NCBI GenBank assembly: GCA_013334525.1
Contig: JAAXXK010000007.1
Coordinates: 1-64,000 of the forward strand
Direction of reading: 5' to 3'
Source: Chlorobiaceae bacterium
GTDB lineage: Bacteria > Bacteroidota > Chlorobiia > Chlorobiales > Chlorobiaceae
Length of the DNA: 64,000 bases
Shown: positions 1 through 7,613 of the stretch, piece after piece
How the letters are laid out: each line of letters begins with the position of its first letter
Numbering within the stretch: the stretch's first letter is position 1
Program-made: the position numbers and the translations under genes
The notes under the pieces: generated by a model
The model's database searches: none
Told to the model about the DNA's origin: nothing
Seen by the model: the letters and a program-made list of their open reading frames with translations, nothing else

Positions 1-2128
1 GGTCGATCACCACCTGCGCGCCGTTGACGAAATCGCCGAACTGCGCCTCCCAGATGACGAGCGTGTTGGGCTCGGCGATCGAGTAGCCGTATTCGAAGCC
101 GAGCACGGCCTCCTCGGAGAGCACCGAATCGATAACCGTGAAGGGCGCCTGGTTGTCGGCGACGTTCTGCAGCGGAATGTATGCGCCCATGTCCCAGCGC
201 TCGCGCTTCTGGTCGTGCAGCACCGCCTGGCGATGCGAGAAGGTGCCGCGACCAGAATCCTGGCCGGTAATGCGCACCGCATAACCACCCGAAACGAGCG
301 AAGCGAAGGCGAGGTGCTCGCCCATGCCCCAGTCCAGCGGCAGTTGCCCGTCACCCATCGAAGCGCGGTCGCGAATAACCTTTTCGACCAGCGGATGCAG
401 CTTCATGTTGAGCGGAATCGAGGTGATGCGCTCAGAGAGGCGTTTCAGCTCCGCGCCTGGCACGCCGGTTTCGGCCTGGTCGGTCCAGATACGGTTACGG
501 AATGGAAGCCAGTCGACGGCATACTTGTTCTTCGCGTTCGACAGCACCGGGTCGACCGTGTGGCGGCCGGCATCCATCGCCTTGCGGTACTCCTTGCCGA
601 GCCCGTCCGCATAATCCTGTCCCGTGACCCCCTGCGCCTTCAGGCGATCGGCGTAAAGGGAGCGCGTGCCCGGATGCTGCGCGATCTTCTTGTACATCAG
701 CGGCTGGGTGATGGACGGCGTGTCCTGCTCGTTGTGGCCGTGCTTGCGGAAACAGACGATATCGATGGCCACGTCGTGGCGGAAGGTCTGGCGGTATTCG
801 AGCGCGAGGCGCGTGGCCAGGATGACCGCTTCCGGATCGTCGCCGTTGACGTGCAGCACCGGTGACTTGATGATCTTGACGATGTCGGTGCAATATATCG
901 ACGAACGCGCGTCACGCGGATCGGAGGTGGTGAAGCCGATCTGGTTGTTGATGACGATGTGCACCGTGCCGCCCGTGCCGTAACCGCGGGTCTGCGAAAG
1001 GTTCAGCGTCTCCATCACCACGCCCTGGCCTGCGAATGCCGCGTCGCCGTGCACGAGGATCGGCAGCACCTGGTGGCCGTCGACATCGCCCCGGTTCTCC
1101 TGGCGGGCCTTGACCGAACCCTCCACAACGGGATCGACGATCTCGAGGTGCGATGGGTTGAAGGCGAGCGAAAGGTTGACCGGCCCATTGGGGGTCGAGA
1201 CGTCGCTCGAAAAGCCGAGGTGGTACTTCACGTCGCCGGATGGCAATTCGTCGCCATGCTTGCCCTCGAACTCGGCGAACAGGTCAGCCGGGCTCTTGCC
1301 GAGAATGTTGACCAGCACGTTCAACCGGCCGCGATGGGCCATGCCGATAACCACCTCTTCGACCCCGTAAGACCTGGCCGACTGAACCAGCTCGTCGAGC
1401 GAGGCGATGAAGCTCTCCCCGCCCTCAAGCGAAAAGCGCTTCTGCCCGACATAGCGGGTGTGCAGGAAGCGTTCAAACCCTTCGGCGGCCGTCAGGCGTT
1501 CGAGTATATGCTTCTTCTCGTCATCCGAAAAAACGGGCTTCGAGCGGATAGATTCAAGCTTCTGCTGCCACCAGCGCTTGCGGTTGCCGTCGGTGATGTA
1601 CATGTACTCGATGCCGATGGTGCCGCAATAGGTCTCGCGGAGGTTCTGCAACAGTTCACGCAGGCTCATCGACTCTTTGCCGAAGCCGGTGTCGCTGGTA
1701 TTGAACACGCTGTCCATGTCGGCATCGGTCAACCCGTAGAACGATGGCTCCAGATCGGGAAGCTGCGGGCGCTGCTGGCGCTTGAGGGGATCGAGGTCGG
1801 CCCAGTGGGTACCGAGCGAACGGTAAGAGGCGATCAGTTTCTGGACGGCCACACGCTTGCGGCCAAGGTCGGTGTCAGCACCGTAGGCGATAATCTGCCG
1901 GATCGGACCGTTTTTCGCTCTTTCGGCGAACGATGCCACCACAGGGGCATGGGCCACGTCGCGCGACTCGCTACCGTCGACCGCAGGCACGTTCTGCATG
2001 GCGTCGAACCAGCTTCGCCAATTGTCTGGAATGGATGACGGGTCGTTAAGGTAGGATTCGTAGAGTTCTTCGATGTAGGGAGCGTTACCGCCGTAGAGAT
2101 ACGAATTGCGTTGGAACTGCGACATCAT
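1..2128 (-). CDS. sucA: 2-oxoglutarate dehydrogenase E1 component (partial, C-terminus beyond window)
   Basis: This reading frame stays open from 2128 to the window edge, about 709 codons, where the full family is about 950. I translated it from the minus strand: it opens MMSQFQRNSYLYGGNAPY, the small N-terminal motif of proteobacterial-style SucA, and later shows the thiamine diphosphate enzyme core with MAHRGRLNVL, FNPSHLEIVDPV, GDAAFAGQGVV and FRKHGHNEQDTPS. The enzyme decarboxylates 2-oxoglutarate and passes the succinyl group to lipoyl E2 in the oxidative TCA cycle. Two adjacent ATG codons (2128, 2125) compete as start; I chose the first because the family often begins with two methionines. 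E2 and E3 genes would lie off the left edge. Green sulfur bacteria usually rely on 2-oxoglutarate:ferredoxin oxidoreductase, so this gene is unexpected; its closest resemblance, from memory, is to betaproteobacterial SucA. Confidence 0.93.
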   Translation of the reverse strand, partial: MMSQFQRNSYLYGGNAPYIEELYESYLNDPSSIPDNWRSWFDAMQNVPAVDGSESRDVAHAPVVASFAERAKNGPIRQIIAYGADTDLGRKRVAVQKLIASYRSLGTHWADLDPLKRQQRPQLPDLEPSFYGLTDADMDSVFNTSDTGFGKESMSLRELLQNLRETYCGTIGIEYMYITDGNRKRWWQQKLESIRSKPVFSDDEKKHILERLTAAEGFERFLHTRYVGQKRFSLEGGESFIASLDELVQSARSYGVEEVVIGMAHRGRLNVLVNILGKSPADLFAEFEGKHGDELPSGDVKYHLGFSSDVSTPNGPVNLSLAFNPSHLEIVDPVVEGSVKARQENRGDVDGHQVLPILVHGDAAFAGQGVVMETLNLSQTRGYGTGGTVHIVINNQIGFTTSDPRDARSSIYCTDIVKIIKSPVLHVNGDDPEAVILATRLALEYRQTFRHDVAIDIVCFRKHGHNEQDTPSITQPLMYKKIAQHPGTRSLYADRLKAQGVTGQDYADGLGKEYRKAMDAGRHTVDPVLSNAKNKYAVDWLPFRNRIWTDQAETGVPGAELKRLSERITSIPLNMKLHPLVEKVIRDRASMGDGQLPLDWGMGEHLAFASLVSGGYAVRITGQDSGRGTFSHRQAVLHDQKRERWDMGAYIPLQNVADNQAPFTVIDSVLSEEAVLGFEYGYSIAEPNTLVIWEAQFGDFVNGAQVVID

Positions 2129-2302
2129 GGATGTTGTCACTTGAAAAGTCCTGGAATATTTCAAATGCCCGATCACGAACCGGAGATACCGGCCATGCTT
2201 TTTGAAGTATTAATGTAACAATCGCCGACACAATATTTAAACACCAATCGTATATGTTTATAGAGGTGGATGGGCGGGAGCTTTTGCTGGCGGGCTTCAG
2301 GG

Positions 2303-2713
2303 CTATCCTTCAGATGCGGATATTTTCAAGCGGTACTCGGCAAGAATGGGAAGGTCGGCCTCAGGAAAATCGTAGGAAGATGCCTCGTCGATACCGATCC
2401 ACCGCAGCTCCTCATGGTCGTTGGCAACCGGCTCCCCCTCAACGATCCGGCACCGGAACGCAATAAGCCGAAGCGACCGCTCAGGGTAGCTGTACTCAAC
2501 CGGAGTCAACCGCTCAATCACCTCAACCCGAACCCGCAACTCCTCAAACAACTCCCGATGAAGCCCCTCAACCTCCGACTCCCCCACCTCAACCTTCCCC
2601 CCCGGAAACTCCCACTTAAGCGCCAAATGCCGCCCCTCAGTCCGCCGAGCAATCAGGAACTTCCCCTCCCGCTCAATAATGGCACATACCACGTCGCCGA
2701 TATGGATTGTCAT
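2303..2713 (-). CDS. MutT-like NUDIX hydrolase
   Basis: A 136-residue single-domain NUDIX protein. The NUDIX box is clear at about residues 38-60: GGKVEVGESEVEGLHRELFE followed by EL, matching Gx5Ex7REUxEExGU, where the glutamates bind the catalytic metal. N-terminal strand WEFPGGK and length fit the MutT/8-oxo-dGTP diphosphatase branch, which removes oxidised nucleotides from the pool; substrate cannot be proved from sequence. The gene lies 175 bp upstream of the 2-oxoglutarate dehydrogenase gene on the same strand and 112 bp from the insertion sequence at its other side. Codon use resembles the core genes, so it probably marks the core side of the accessory region. Confidence 0.85.
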   Translation of the reverse strand: MTIHIGDVVCAIIEREGKFLIARRTEGRHLALKWEFPGGKVEVGESEVEGLHRELFEELRVRVEVIERLTPVEYSYPERSLRLIAFRCRIVEGEPVANDHEELRWIGIDEASSYDFPEADLPILAEYRLKISASEG

Positions 2714-2824
2714 GGATGAGAAGGGATTGAGGGTTCAGATTTGCTCGGAATACATGAATAAGATAAGGCTACCGCTAAAGAAAATGACAGTCGTTTAGAT
2801 GACTGTGGCTATCCCCCTAATCGG

Positions 2825-3683
2825 TCAACCCAAAAGTAGAGTTTCCGGCATATTTTGTTTTAATGCAAGAAATTCAAGAGGGGTTAGGCCACTCAAGGAA
2901 TAGTGCGGTCTGAACCCGTTATATTCATTTCGCCAGTCCTCTATTTTCTGGCGGACATCGTCTAGGCTGGCAAACCAATTCACTGAAAGACTTTCATCTC
3001 TGAACTTCCCGTTGAATGATTCAATATATGGATTATCGGTCGGCTTGCCCGGACGGGAGAAATCCAGCACGACCTTGTTTTCATAAGCCCAGCGATCCAG
3101 TTCTTTAGAGATGAACTCGCTGCCATTATCGACCTGAATTCGTTCAGGAACTGCGCGTTCCCGCTGCACAGTCATTTCAAGGAATGCTACTACATCGGCG
3201 CCTTTTAATATGTTGATCAGCGAAGAGCCCTGGACATTTCTTTGCGAAGTTGTCGACAATCGTGAGTATCCTGAACTTCCTGCCATCAAAGAGTTGATCG
3301 GCAACAAAGTCCATGCTCCACACCTGCTGTGCCCGACACAGATCAACGCGCTCAATTCTATGCTGTGCGCTCCGATTTCTGCGAGGTCGTTTGGTTCGTA
3401 AGTTTAACCCTAGTTCGCAATACACTCGGTGTACCCGCTTATGGTTATCGGTAAATCCTTCACGTTTCAGCATGATCTCAATACGCCGGTATCCATAACG
3501 GATTCGAGAATAAGCGATTTCACGCATTCGCATAGCCAACAGCGTTTGATCTCGCCGGTGCGGTTTGTAATAAAGAGCTGAACGATGCATCGGCAACGTC
3601 TTGCAAGCTCGCCTTCTTGACACCTGATATGCGATTATCATGTATTTGACCAAATCTTTCTTGATCGAGGCGTTTACAGCTTT
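2825..3683 (-). pseudogene. IS3-family transposase OrfB (rve integrase core, frameshifted)
   Basis: Together two frames give a full OrfB. The first part (ATG at 3653, or by -1 frameshift from orfA) carries the HTH_21 region and RIRYGYRRIEIMLKREGF, then the start of the rve domain (VWSMDFVADQLFDGRKFRIL). The second part continues ILKGADVVAFLEM and includes IQVDNGSEFISKELDRW and the C-terminal catalytic region NPYIESFNGKFRDE, so the DDE residues are spread over both parts. The switch falls near 3207-3212: four A residues stand where three would restore frame, so one inserted base breaks the gene. It could be repaired only by another frameshift, so I call it a pseudogene. Confidence 0.85.
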
Positions 3684-3940
3684 TTTTTTACAATATCCTG
3701 TAGCATCTGCCTATCAAGACTTAAATCGGCAACAAGTTTCTTCAACTGCGCATTTTCTTCTTCCAACTGGCGGAGCCTGCGAAGTTCAGTGACTCCCATT
3801 CCGCCGAATTTGTTCTTCCAGTTGAAAAAGGTGGCTTGGGAGATACCCATCTGACGGCATATCTCCTGAACCTTGGTGCCGGCCTCTGCCTGTTTAAGGG
3901 CGTAGGCGATCTGCTCTTCGCTGAATCGGGACTTTTTCAT
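3674..3940 (-). CDS. IS3-family transposase OrfA (HTH protein)
   Basis: An 88-residue protein opening MKKSRFSEEQIAYALKQAEA, the standard start of IS3-family OrfA. It has a helix-turn-helix (EICRQMGISQATFFNWKNKF, residues about 26-45) followed by a leucine-zipper-like helix (LRQLEEENAQLKKLVADLSL). It ends at a run of nine A residues (minus strand, plus-strand T run 3681-3689); shifting by -1 on that run reads straight into the orfB frame without a stop, as expected for the programmed frameshift that makes the OrfAB transposase in this family. Confidence 0.92.
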   Translation of the reverse strand: MKKSRFSEEQIAYALKQAEAGTKVQEICRQMGISQATFFNWKNKFGGMGVTELRRLRQLEEENAQLKKLVADLSLDRQMLQDIVKKKL

Positions 3941-4040
3941 GGCAATGATTCCTCGGTTTGTTCAAGATACTCATTGCCGGAAAACTCAACTTTAGATCGT
4001 TCCGGTTTTCGGGGAGGGGGTCATTTGCGTTATATCATCA

Positions 4041-4517
4041 TTACTCAGTGGTCAAACCCTGCTCTTCAGACGATTGTTTATCATTTGCAGGAACAAATCC
4101 TTTGGGATTAACGATCGGTAAAGGCATTTTCTCCAGGAACGATCCGGCCCCTTTGGCCAAAATAGCACCTCGGGTAGTTGAAATAGCCAGAGAAACCAAG
4201 GTCGTCAATAGTGATTCAGGGTACTTAACGCCCCCATTATCATGCACTTTATCGGAAGGAATTCCATCCAACCCAAAAACAGAAGCGGCCTCTACATTGG
4301 CAACAATCTCCTCGGTGCTGGTAGTAATAACAACATTAACTTTAACAACAATATTTGACTGACCCTCGCGCACAGGTCCTGAATCATTAATATCGACAGT
4401 CAGTTGAACACTTAGAGCATCTTTACCAATATCATCCGTCTCAACAAAACTAAAACGGAGGAACTTAAATCCCTCATACCTTATACCAACAGTAACTGTA
4501 TCTGCCTTTTCCATCAT
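4041..4517 (-). CDS. SecB-like chaperone of a toxin-antitoxin-chaperone module
   Basis: A 158-residue protein with the SecB fold signature: alternating beta strands in the first 100 residues (VQLTVDINDSG, NIVVKVNVVITTS), then the C-terminal SecB helix and loop as TLVSLAISTTRGAILAKGAG and a final LPIVNPKGF, comparable to the TRGxFPPxxLxPxNF end of export SecB. It is the last gene of a three-gene operon and its ATG overlaps the stop of the HTH gene by 4 bp. In TAC modules, such as Rv1955-Rv1957 of Mycobacterium tuberculosis, this chaperone binds and stabilises the antitoxin rather than serving general export. DNA here is AT-richer than the core genes, suggesting acquisition. The operon layout supports the TAC role more strongly than the sequence alone. 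Confidence 0.8.
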   Translation of the reverse strand: MMEKADTVTVGIRYEGFKFLRFSFVETDDIGKDALSVQLTVDINDSGPVREGQSNIVVKVNVVITTSTEEIVANVEAASVFGLDGIPSDKVHDNGGVKYPESLLTTLVSLAISTTRGAILAKGAGSFLEKMPLPIVNPKGFVPANDKQSSEEQGLTTE

Positions 4518-4849
4518 GCTGCCTCGCCGGTAAAATTATACGGGAACGGTTCGCCAAACATGATAACAGAACTGGATTTTGCCTTTTGCTTCTGCAAGTT
4601 AAAACTGATAACATCTGCCCCTAATGCTACCTCGATCTCAGAAACTGTCTTAAGGGTAGGGTTGGCATCCCCAGACAATACCCTACTGATGTATGACTCC
4701 TTTTTCCCTAGTTTCTCCGCAAGTTCCCGTTGAGTCATGCCAATATGCTTCAGCTTTTCCGCTACTGTGGCAGCAAATCCAAGCTGTCTATTGACATACT
4801 TCTTAGTAACAGGCGGTATACCATCTAAAAGATTCTGAAATAATGACAT
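4514..4849 (-). CDS. HTH (XRE/HigA-like) antitoxin with a C-terminal tail
   Basis: 111 residues. The HTH_3 domain spans about residues 32-82 (MTQRELAEKLGKKESYISRV then LSGDANPTLKTVSEIEVALG). After the domain there is a roughly 25-residue tail ending VIMFGEPFPYNFTGEAA, rich in aromatic and hydrophobic residues. In TAC antitoxins such a tail is the chaperone-addiction (ChAD) segment that binds the SecB-like partner; here that role is inferred. The gene starts 9 bp after the upstream toxin candidate and overlaps the SecB-like gene by 4 bp (ATGA), so the three are translationally coupled. The HTH protein likely also represses the operon promoter upstream of 5344. Confidence 0.8.
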   Translation of the reverse strand: MSLFQNLLDGIPPVTKKYVNRQLGFAATVAEKLKHIGMTQRELAEKLGKKESYISRVLSGDANPTLKTVSEIEVALGADVISFNLQKQKAKSSSVIMFGEPFPYNFTGEAA

Positions 4850-4858
4850 AGCTATAAG

Positions 4859-5344
4859 TTATTTTTGATCCTTAAAAAAATTCATAGATCCTCGGAGAAC
4901 CCCAGTATTATGGTCAACATGAATGCGCCCTGAATAAATCCTTTTCATCAAGAGATCATGTACCCTCTGCAAATCCTCAACTGATGCATTTAAATGAGGA
5001 GCCTCTTGATATGTTCTGGTGGTCTTAACCCCGCCATTGCCAACGACAAGCAAAGTATTATCGATGCGTAGACAATATAGCCTTAATTTACCATCACTTA
5101 ACGCAGACACATAATCCCGTTTACGTCCTTCTGACTCCTTAAAGTAGTGTGCGGCGAAGCCATACTCAGTTGACATCTCAATCAACTTGGATTTAATCCT
5201 GTTAAGCGACGCCTCTTGATTATTCACATCATCAGCCATTAGGAACTTATCAAACTCCGTTTGAGATTCCTCTTCGAGCTGAATGGTGTAGATAGAACCT
5301 GCAACTCCAAGGTTTACGGGCACAATTTTAAAGCCTTGCTTCAC
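4859..5344 (-). CDS. Putative toxin of the toxin-antitoxin-chaperone module
   Basis: 161 residues, first gene of the three-gene operon. I do not recognise a named family with certainty. The C-terminal half (KLRLYCLRIDNTLLVVGNGG then VKTTRTYQEAP and a final helix QRVHDLLMKRI) has the strand order of RelE/HigB-type ribosome-dependent RNases, where a basic strand is followed by the phrase VxxxGFxKKT; the N-terminal half (EFDKFLMADD, NRIKSKLIEM) would be helical. Position directly upstream of an XRE antitoxin gene is the usual HigB order. Function as a toxin is therefore inferred mainly from context. Upstream DNA (5345-5450) is AT-rich and would contain the promoter. Confidence 0.6.
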   Translation of the reverse strand: MKQGFKIVPVNLGVAGSIYTIQLEEESQTEFDKFLMADDVNNQEASLNRIKSKLIEMSTEYGFAAHYFKESEGRKRDYVSALSDGKLRLYCLRIDNTLLVVGNGGVKTTRTYQEAPHLNASVEDLQRVHDLLMKRIYSGRIHVDHNTGVLRGSMNFFKDQK

Positions 5345-5454
5345 TTATAAGTTAAGTTTTTTGACTTGTAATACCAGCAAAATCCTATTCAATTAAACAA
5401 AAGGAACACCCCGTTACCTTCTATAAGTACAAGAAGCTTCTTTCAATCTGATCG

Positions 5455-5674
5455 CTAACCCTTCAAGCTATCCAGATAATCCGCCCAAGCCTGCTTCATC
5501 CGTAGACGCTCGTCAAGATGCGTTGATCAATTGTATGCCACGCCCACTCTGTCGGGAACACGATGCCCGAGTTGCGCCTCGATTGCATCTGAAGAGAATC
5601 CGAGTGTCTCGTGCTGCATGGCATGAGACGTTGCCCTAAACCCACGCGGAAACCTGGAAATGACTTGAGGGAGA
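5455..5674 (-). pseudogene. Tyrosine recombinase (P4-type integrase) C-terminal remnant
   Basis: Read on the minus strand, this short piece gives RGFRATSHAMQHETLGFSSD, then AIEAQLGHRVPD, then AYN, a TGA stop at 5527-5529, and in the same frame STHLDERLRMKQAWADYLDS before a TAG at 5455-5457. This is the C-terminal end of phage P4-type integrases, including the HxxR-like GFRAT box, the second conserved His in QLGH and, two residues past an AYN motif, the tail ending WADYLD. The TGA sits where homologues carry Arg (CGA to TGA). Everything N-terminal is missing: the piece begins right at the 3' end of the group II intron. It is a dead relic of the integrase that probably served this island. Confidence 0.8.
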
Positions 5675-6320
5675 GTAGACCGGGGGAATTTCACCCCCAG
5701 CCCCTCGCAGAGCCGGACGTGAACGTATCCATTCATCCGGCTCCCATTATCCTGCCATTTCTGGCTTTGTCAGACCAATCGGCTCCTCCTGTTTGCACAG
5801 TTGACCGTCTCAGCTGACTGGATAACGCAATCCCTTCGCTCCAGTCTCATTACAAGACCTTCATCACTACTACGGATTGCTCCGCCCCTTTCTGGTGCAT
5901 CAGTACTTTTGGCCTCGTTTTTCACACTTGTGCCGTTTCCCTTTTCATCACCAGCGAAGGTTCCCGCAGTTCAACGCAAGAGCCAGAACCAGGATCAAGC
6001 CACCTCTACGCCGGACACCATCTGACCTGTAAACAGGTTTCCGTCAGACTCATCCTGGAGTTACGTCCAGCTCCAGTTTTGATGTCATCTTGTCACTAAC
6101 GACGTTTGTACGGTGGTTCACTTGTATTCGTCTTCCTTGGTTCACACCTGACATCTTCACGATGCCTTTTCCGTAACGCTCACGACCATGGCTTTTGACC
6201 ACAGCCGCTTACGGTGGTTTGCTACCTGCTCCTGCAAGCCGATAGCGAGGGGCCGACCCTCATCTCTCACGCCGCTTATCTGCGGCACACGGACGTTGCT
6301 CAATAAGCGAAATAGCGCAC
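5675..6320 (-). mobile_element. ORF-less group II intron (ribozyme)
   Basis: About 646 nt on the minus strand. The 5' end reads GTGCGCTATTTCGC, matching the GUGYG consensus. Domain V is a textbook 34-nt hairpin at 5710-5743 (minus strand GAGCCGGATG...CACGTCCGGCTC with a short loop), followed by a domain VI-like GC hairpin (GGGGGTGAAATTCCCCC) and a 3' end at GGTCTAC. The middle includes the common bacterial domain I segment with TGGAGCGAAGGG. There is no reverse transcriptase/maturase frame anywhere inside, so splicing or movement would need a maturase in trans. The 3' flank is the integrase remnant; the 5' flank (6321-6380) is not recognisable as integrase, so the intron has not simply interrupted that gene, or the 5' exon was lost. 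Exact ends are accurate to a few bases. Confidence 0.8.
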
Positions 6321-6383
6321 CATTCCCACATCAGATTTTCATGCACGCACCCCTGTCTTCCATCCCATTATCCCTTTCAAAAC

Positions 6384-7016
6384 TTACCGAGTCCGGTATT
6401 GCAGTACACGGATCGCGTTCCGCTTGACTTGCATGTTTTCTTTGAGCCAGGCTAAAAAGCCGGGGTCTTGAAGGAGCTTCCTTATTTCCGGATCAGTCAA
6501 TTCAACGGGACGGTGGTATCCCAGTTCCCAGCCGACCATGTATCCTGCTGCCGTAGAACCGGCCACCACGATCGTTCCTACTATCTTTTGTATCGACGGT
6601 TTGCTGATCGCCTCTTTGGCGGATATCGCAACCGTAGTGCCCACAACCCCAAGCATCATCTTGCTCACCTCACCATCTTTGATTCCCGGTGCCCTTAACA
6701 GCGGATCGGCAGCAACTCTCGTAAATGCTTCCTGGCTGAACTGACCATGTGCATCCGTGACTGCCCATTCCCAATAGGGGTTGCGGGCAGGGAACAGAAA
6801 ATATGTGGTCCCGGCTTGAGACTCGACCCTGAGATTCTTTCTTACGATATCTTTAAGATGCTCATTCGAGAGCCGCTCCTGTGTACCGTTGATATAGCCA
6901 ACCACAAGAAGCCCTGCAAAAAGCCCTATCGCAAGCAATAAATAGAACTTGAAACCCTGAGCGGCACTTTCGGTCGCCTCGACCCCGGATGGCTGGCTTG
7001 AGATCTTTTTGGCCAT
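6384..7016 (-). CDS. Hypothetical membrane-anchored protein
   Basis: About 210 residues from the ATG at 7016, preferred over an ATG at 7103 because GAGG lies about 8 bp upstream and the extra N-terminal stretch looks like non-coding sequence. One clear membrane segment follows a short polar head: FYLLLAIGLFAGLLVVGYIN (about residues 23-42). A second weaker hydrophobic stretch rich in Gly/Ala (IVGTIVVAGSTAAGYMVG) lies near residues 138-155. I do not recognise the family. It stands alone in the island between the group II intron and a 500-bp gap. No function is proposed. Confidence 0.6.
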   Translation of the reverse strand: MAKKISSQPSGVEATESAAQGFKFYLLLAIGLFAGLLVVGYINGTQERLSNEHLKDIVRKNLRVESQAGTTYFLFPARNPYWEWAVTDAHGQFSQEAFTRVAADPLLRAPGIKDGEVSKMMLGVVGTTVAISAKEAISKPSIQKIVGTIVVAGSTAAGYMVGWELGYHRPVELTDPEIRKLLQDPGFLAWLKENMQVKRNAIRVLQYRTR

Positions 7017-7103
7017 AATTACAACCTCGGAAATGATGTCTATCAGTAGAGAACAAGGAGATGATTGAGCAGGAGCGATAGCACTTGAGATGATCCTGAA
7101 CAC

Positions 7104-7613
7104 ATAAACTTACCCAACCACAGAATCTTTTACAATTTTGATCTCCGCTGAAGCCGATATTCCGGGCTGAAAAGAACTTGAGAAGGGAAACGCTGGGCGT
7201 TGTTAAAAAGCAAAACTACGGGATGTTGTTCAAAACGTGAAATAGCGTACAGATTTGCCGTTTTCTGAAAAGCAGAACACCCCACCGCTTACTGCATTTT
7301 CTCAATAATTCATCCTGCGACTTTTGAGGCGCCGCTTGGTGGGCAATCCTGTGGCGACAATTCAAATACGTTGCTGGATTCAGGCAAAGCACCTGTTGCA
7401 TGGACACTCATGGCTACTTGATCGTAATCCAAATGTGACAGCTGCATGTATGGCTGGTTTTTGGTTAACGATTTGATAAATATTGCGTTATTGGACGGTC
7501 ATATAATATCTTGAAGTATTTATATTGAACACGATTACGTTTGTGGAATTATTGGCAGGCCGTTCTACGACGGGTGCGACTCCTGTACATCCAAACATCA
7601 AATAGATTGAAAT
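7104..7613. other. Gene-poor AT-rich gap
   Basis: About 510 bp between two divergent hypothetical genes (6384-7016 minus and SPFH plus). The right part (7430-7560) is AT-rich and probably carries the promoter of the SPFH gene. Only a 63-codon minus-strand frame without a usable ribosome site is present (7216-7407), which I do not believe. I see no known RNA or repeat here; it may be the decayed remains of an older mobile gene. Confidence 0.4.

Larger units (their letters stand above)
2813..4020 (-). mobile_element. IS3-family insertion sequence (degenerate)
   Basis: About 1.2 kb holding orfA and orfB of an IS3-family transposase, both on the minus strand. Imperfect terminal inverted repeats are visible: reading inward, the left end begins CCCCCTAATCGGTCAACC and the right end CCCCCTCCCCGAAAACCGG, and both sides then share GAGTTT(T)CCGGC. 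I could not find a clear short target duplication, so the outermost bases are uncertain by a few nucleotides. orfA is intact; orfB carries a frameshift, so this copy is probably not able to move by itself. Confidence 0.85.

Noticed and set aside
215-2038. Plus-strand frames of 70-359 codons across the first 2 kb
   Set aside because: They are antisense shadows of the E1 dehydrogenase gene, whose minus-strand frame matches a known protein throughout.
5527-5736. 69-codon frame beginning MNGYVHVRLCEGLGVKFPRS
   Set aside because: The first part reads domain V/VI of the group II intron as protein and the rest is the integrase relic; such frames recur beside group II introns and are not a gene.
7216-7407. 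63-codon minus-strand frame in the 7.1-7.6 kb gap
   Set aside because: No ribosome site, no recognisable family, and mixed composition.
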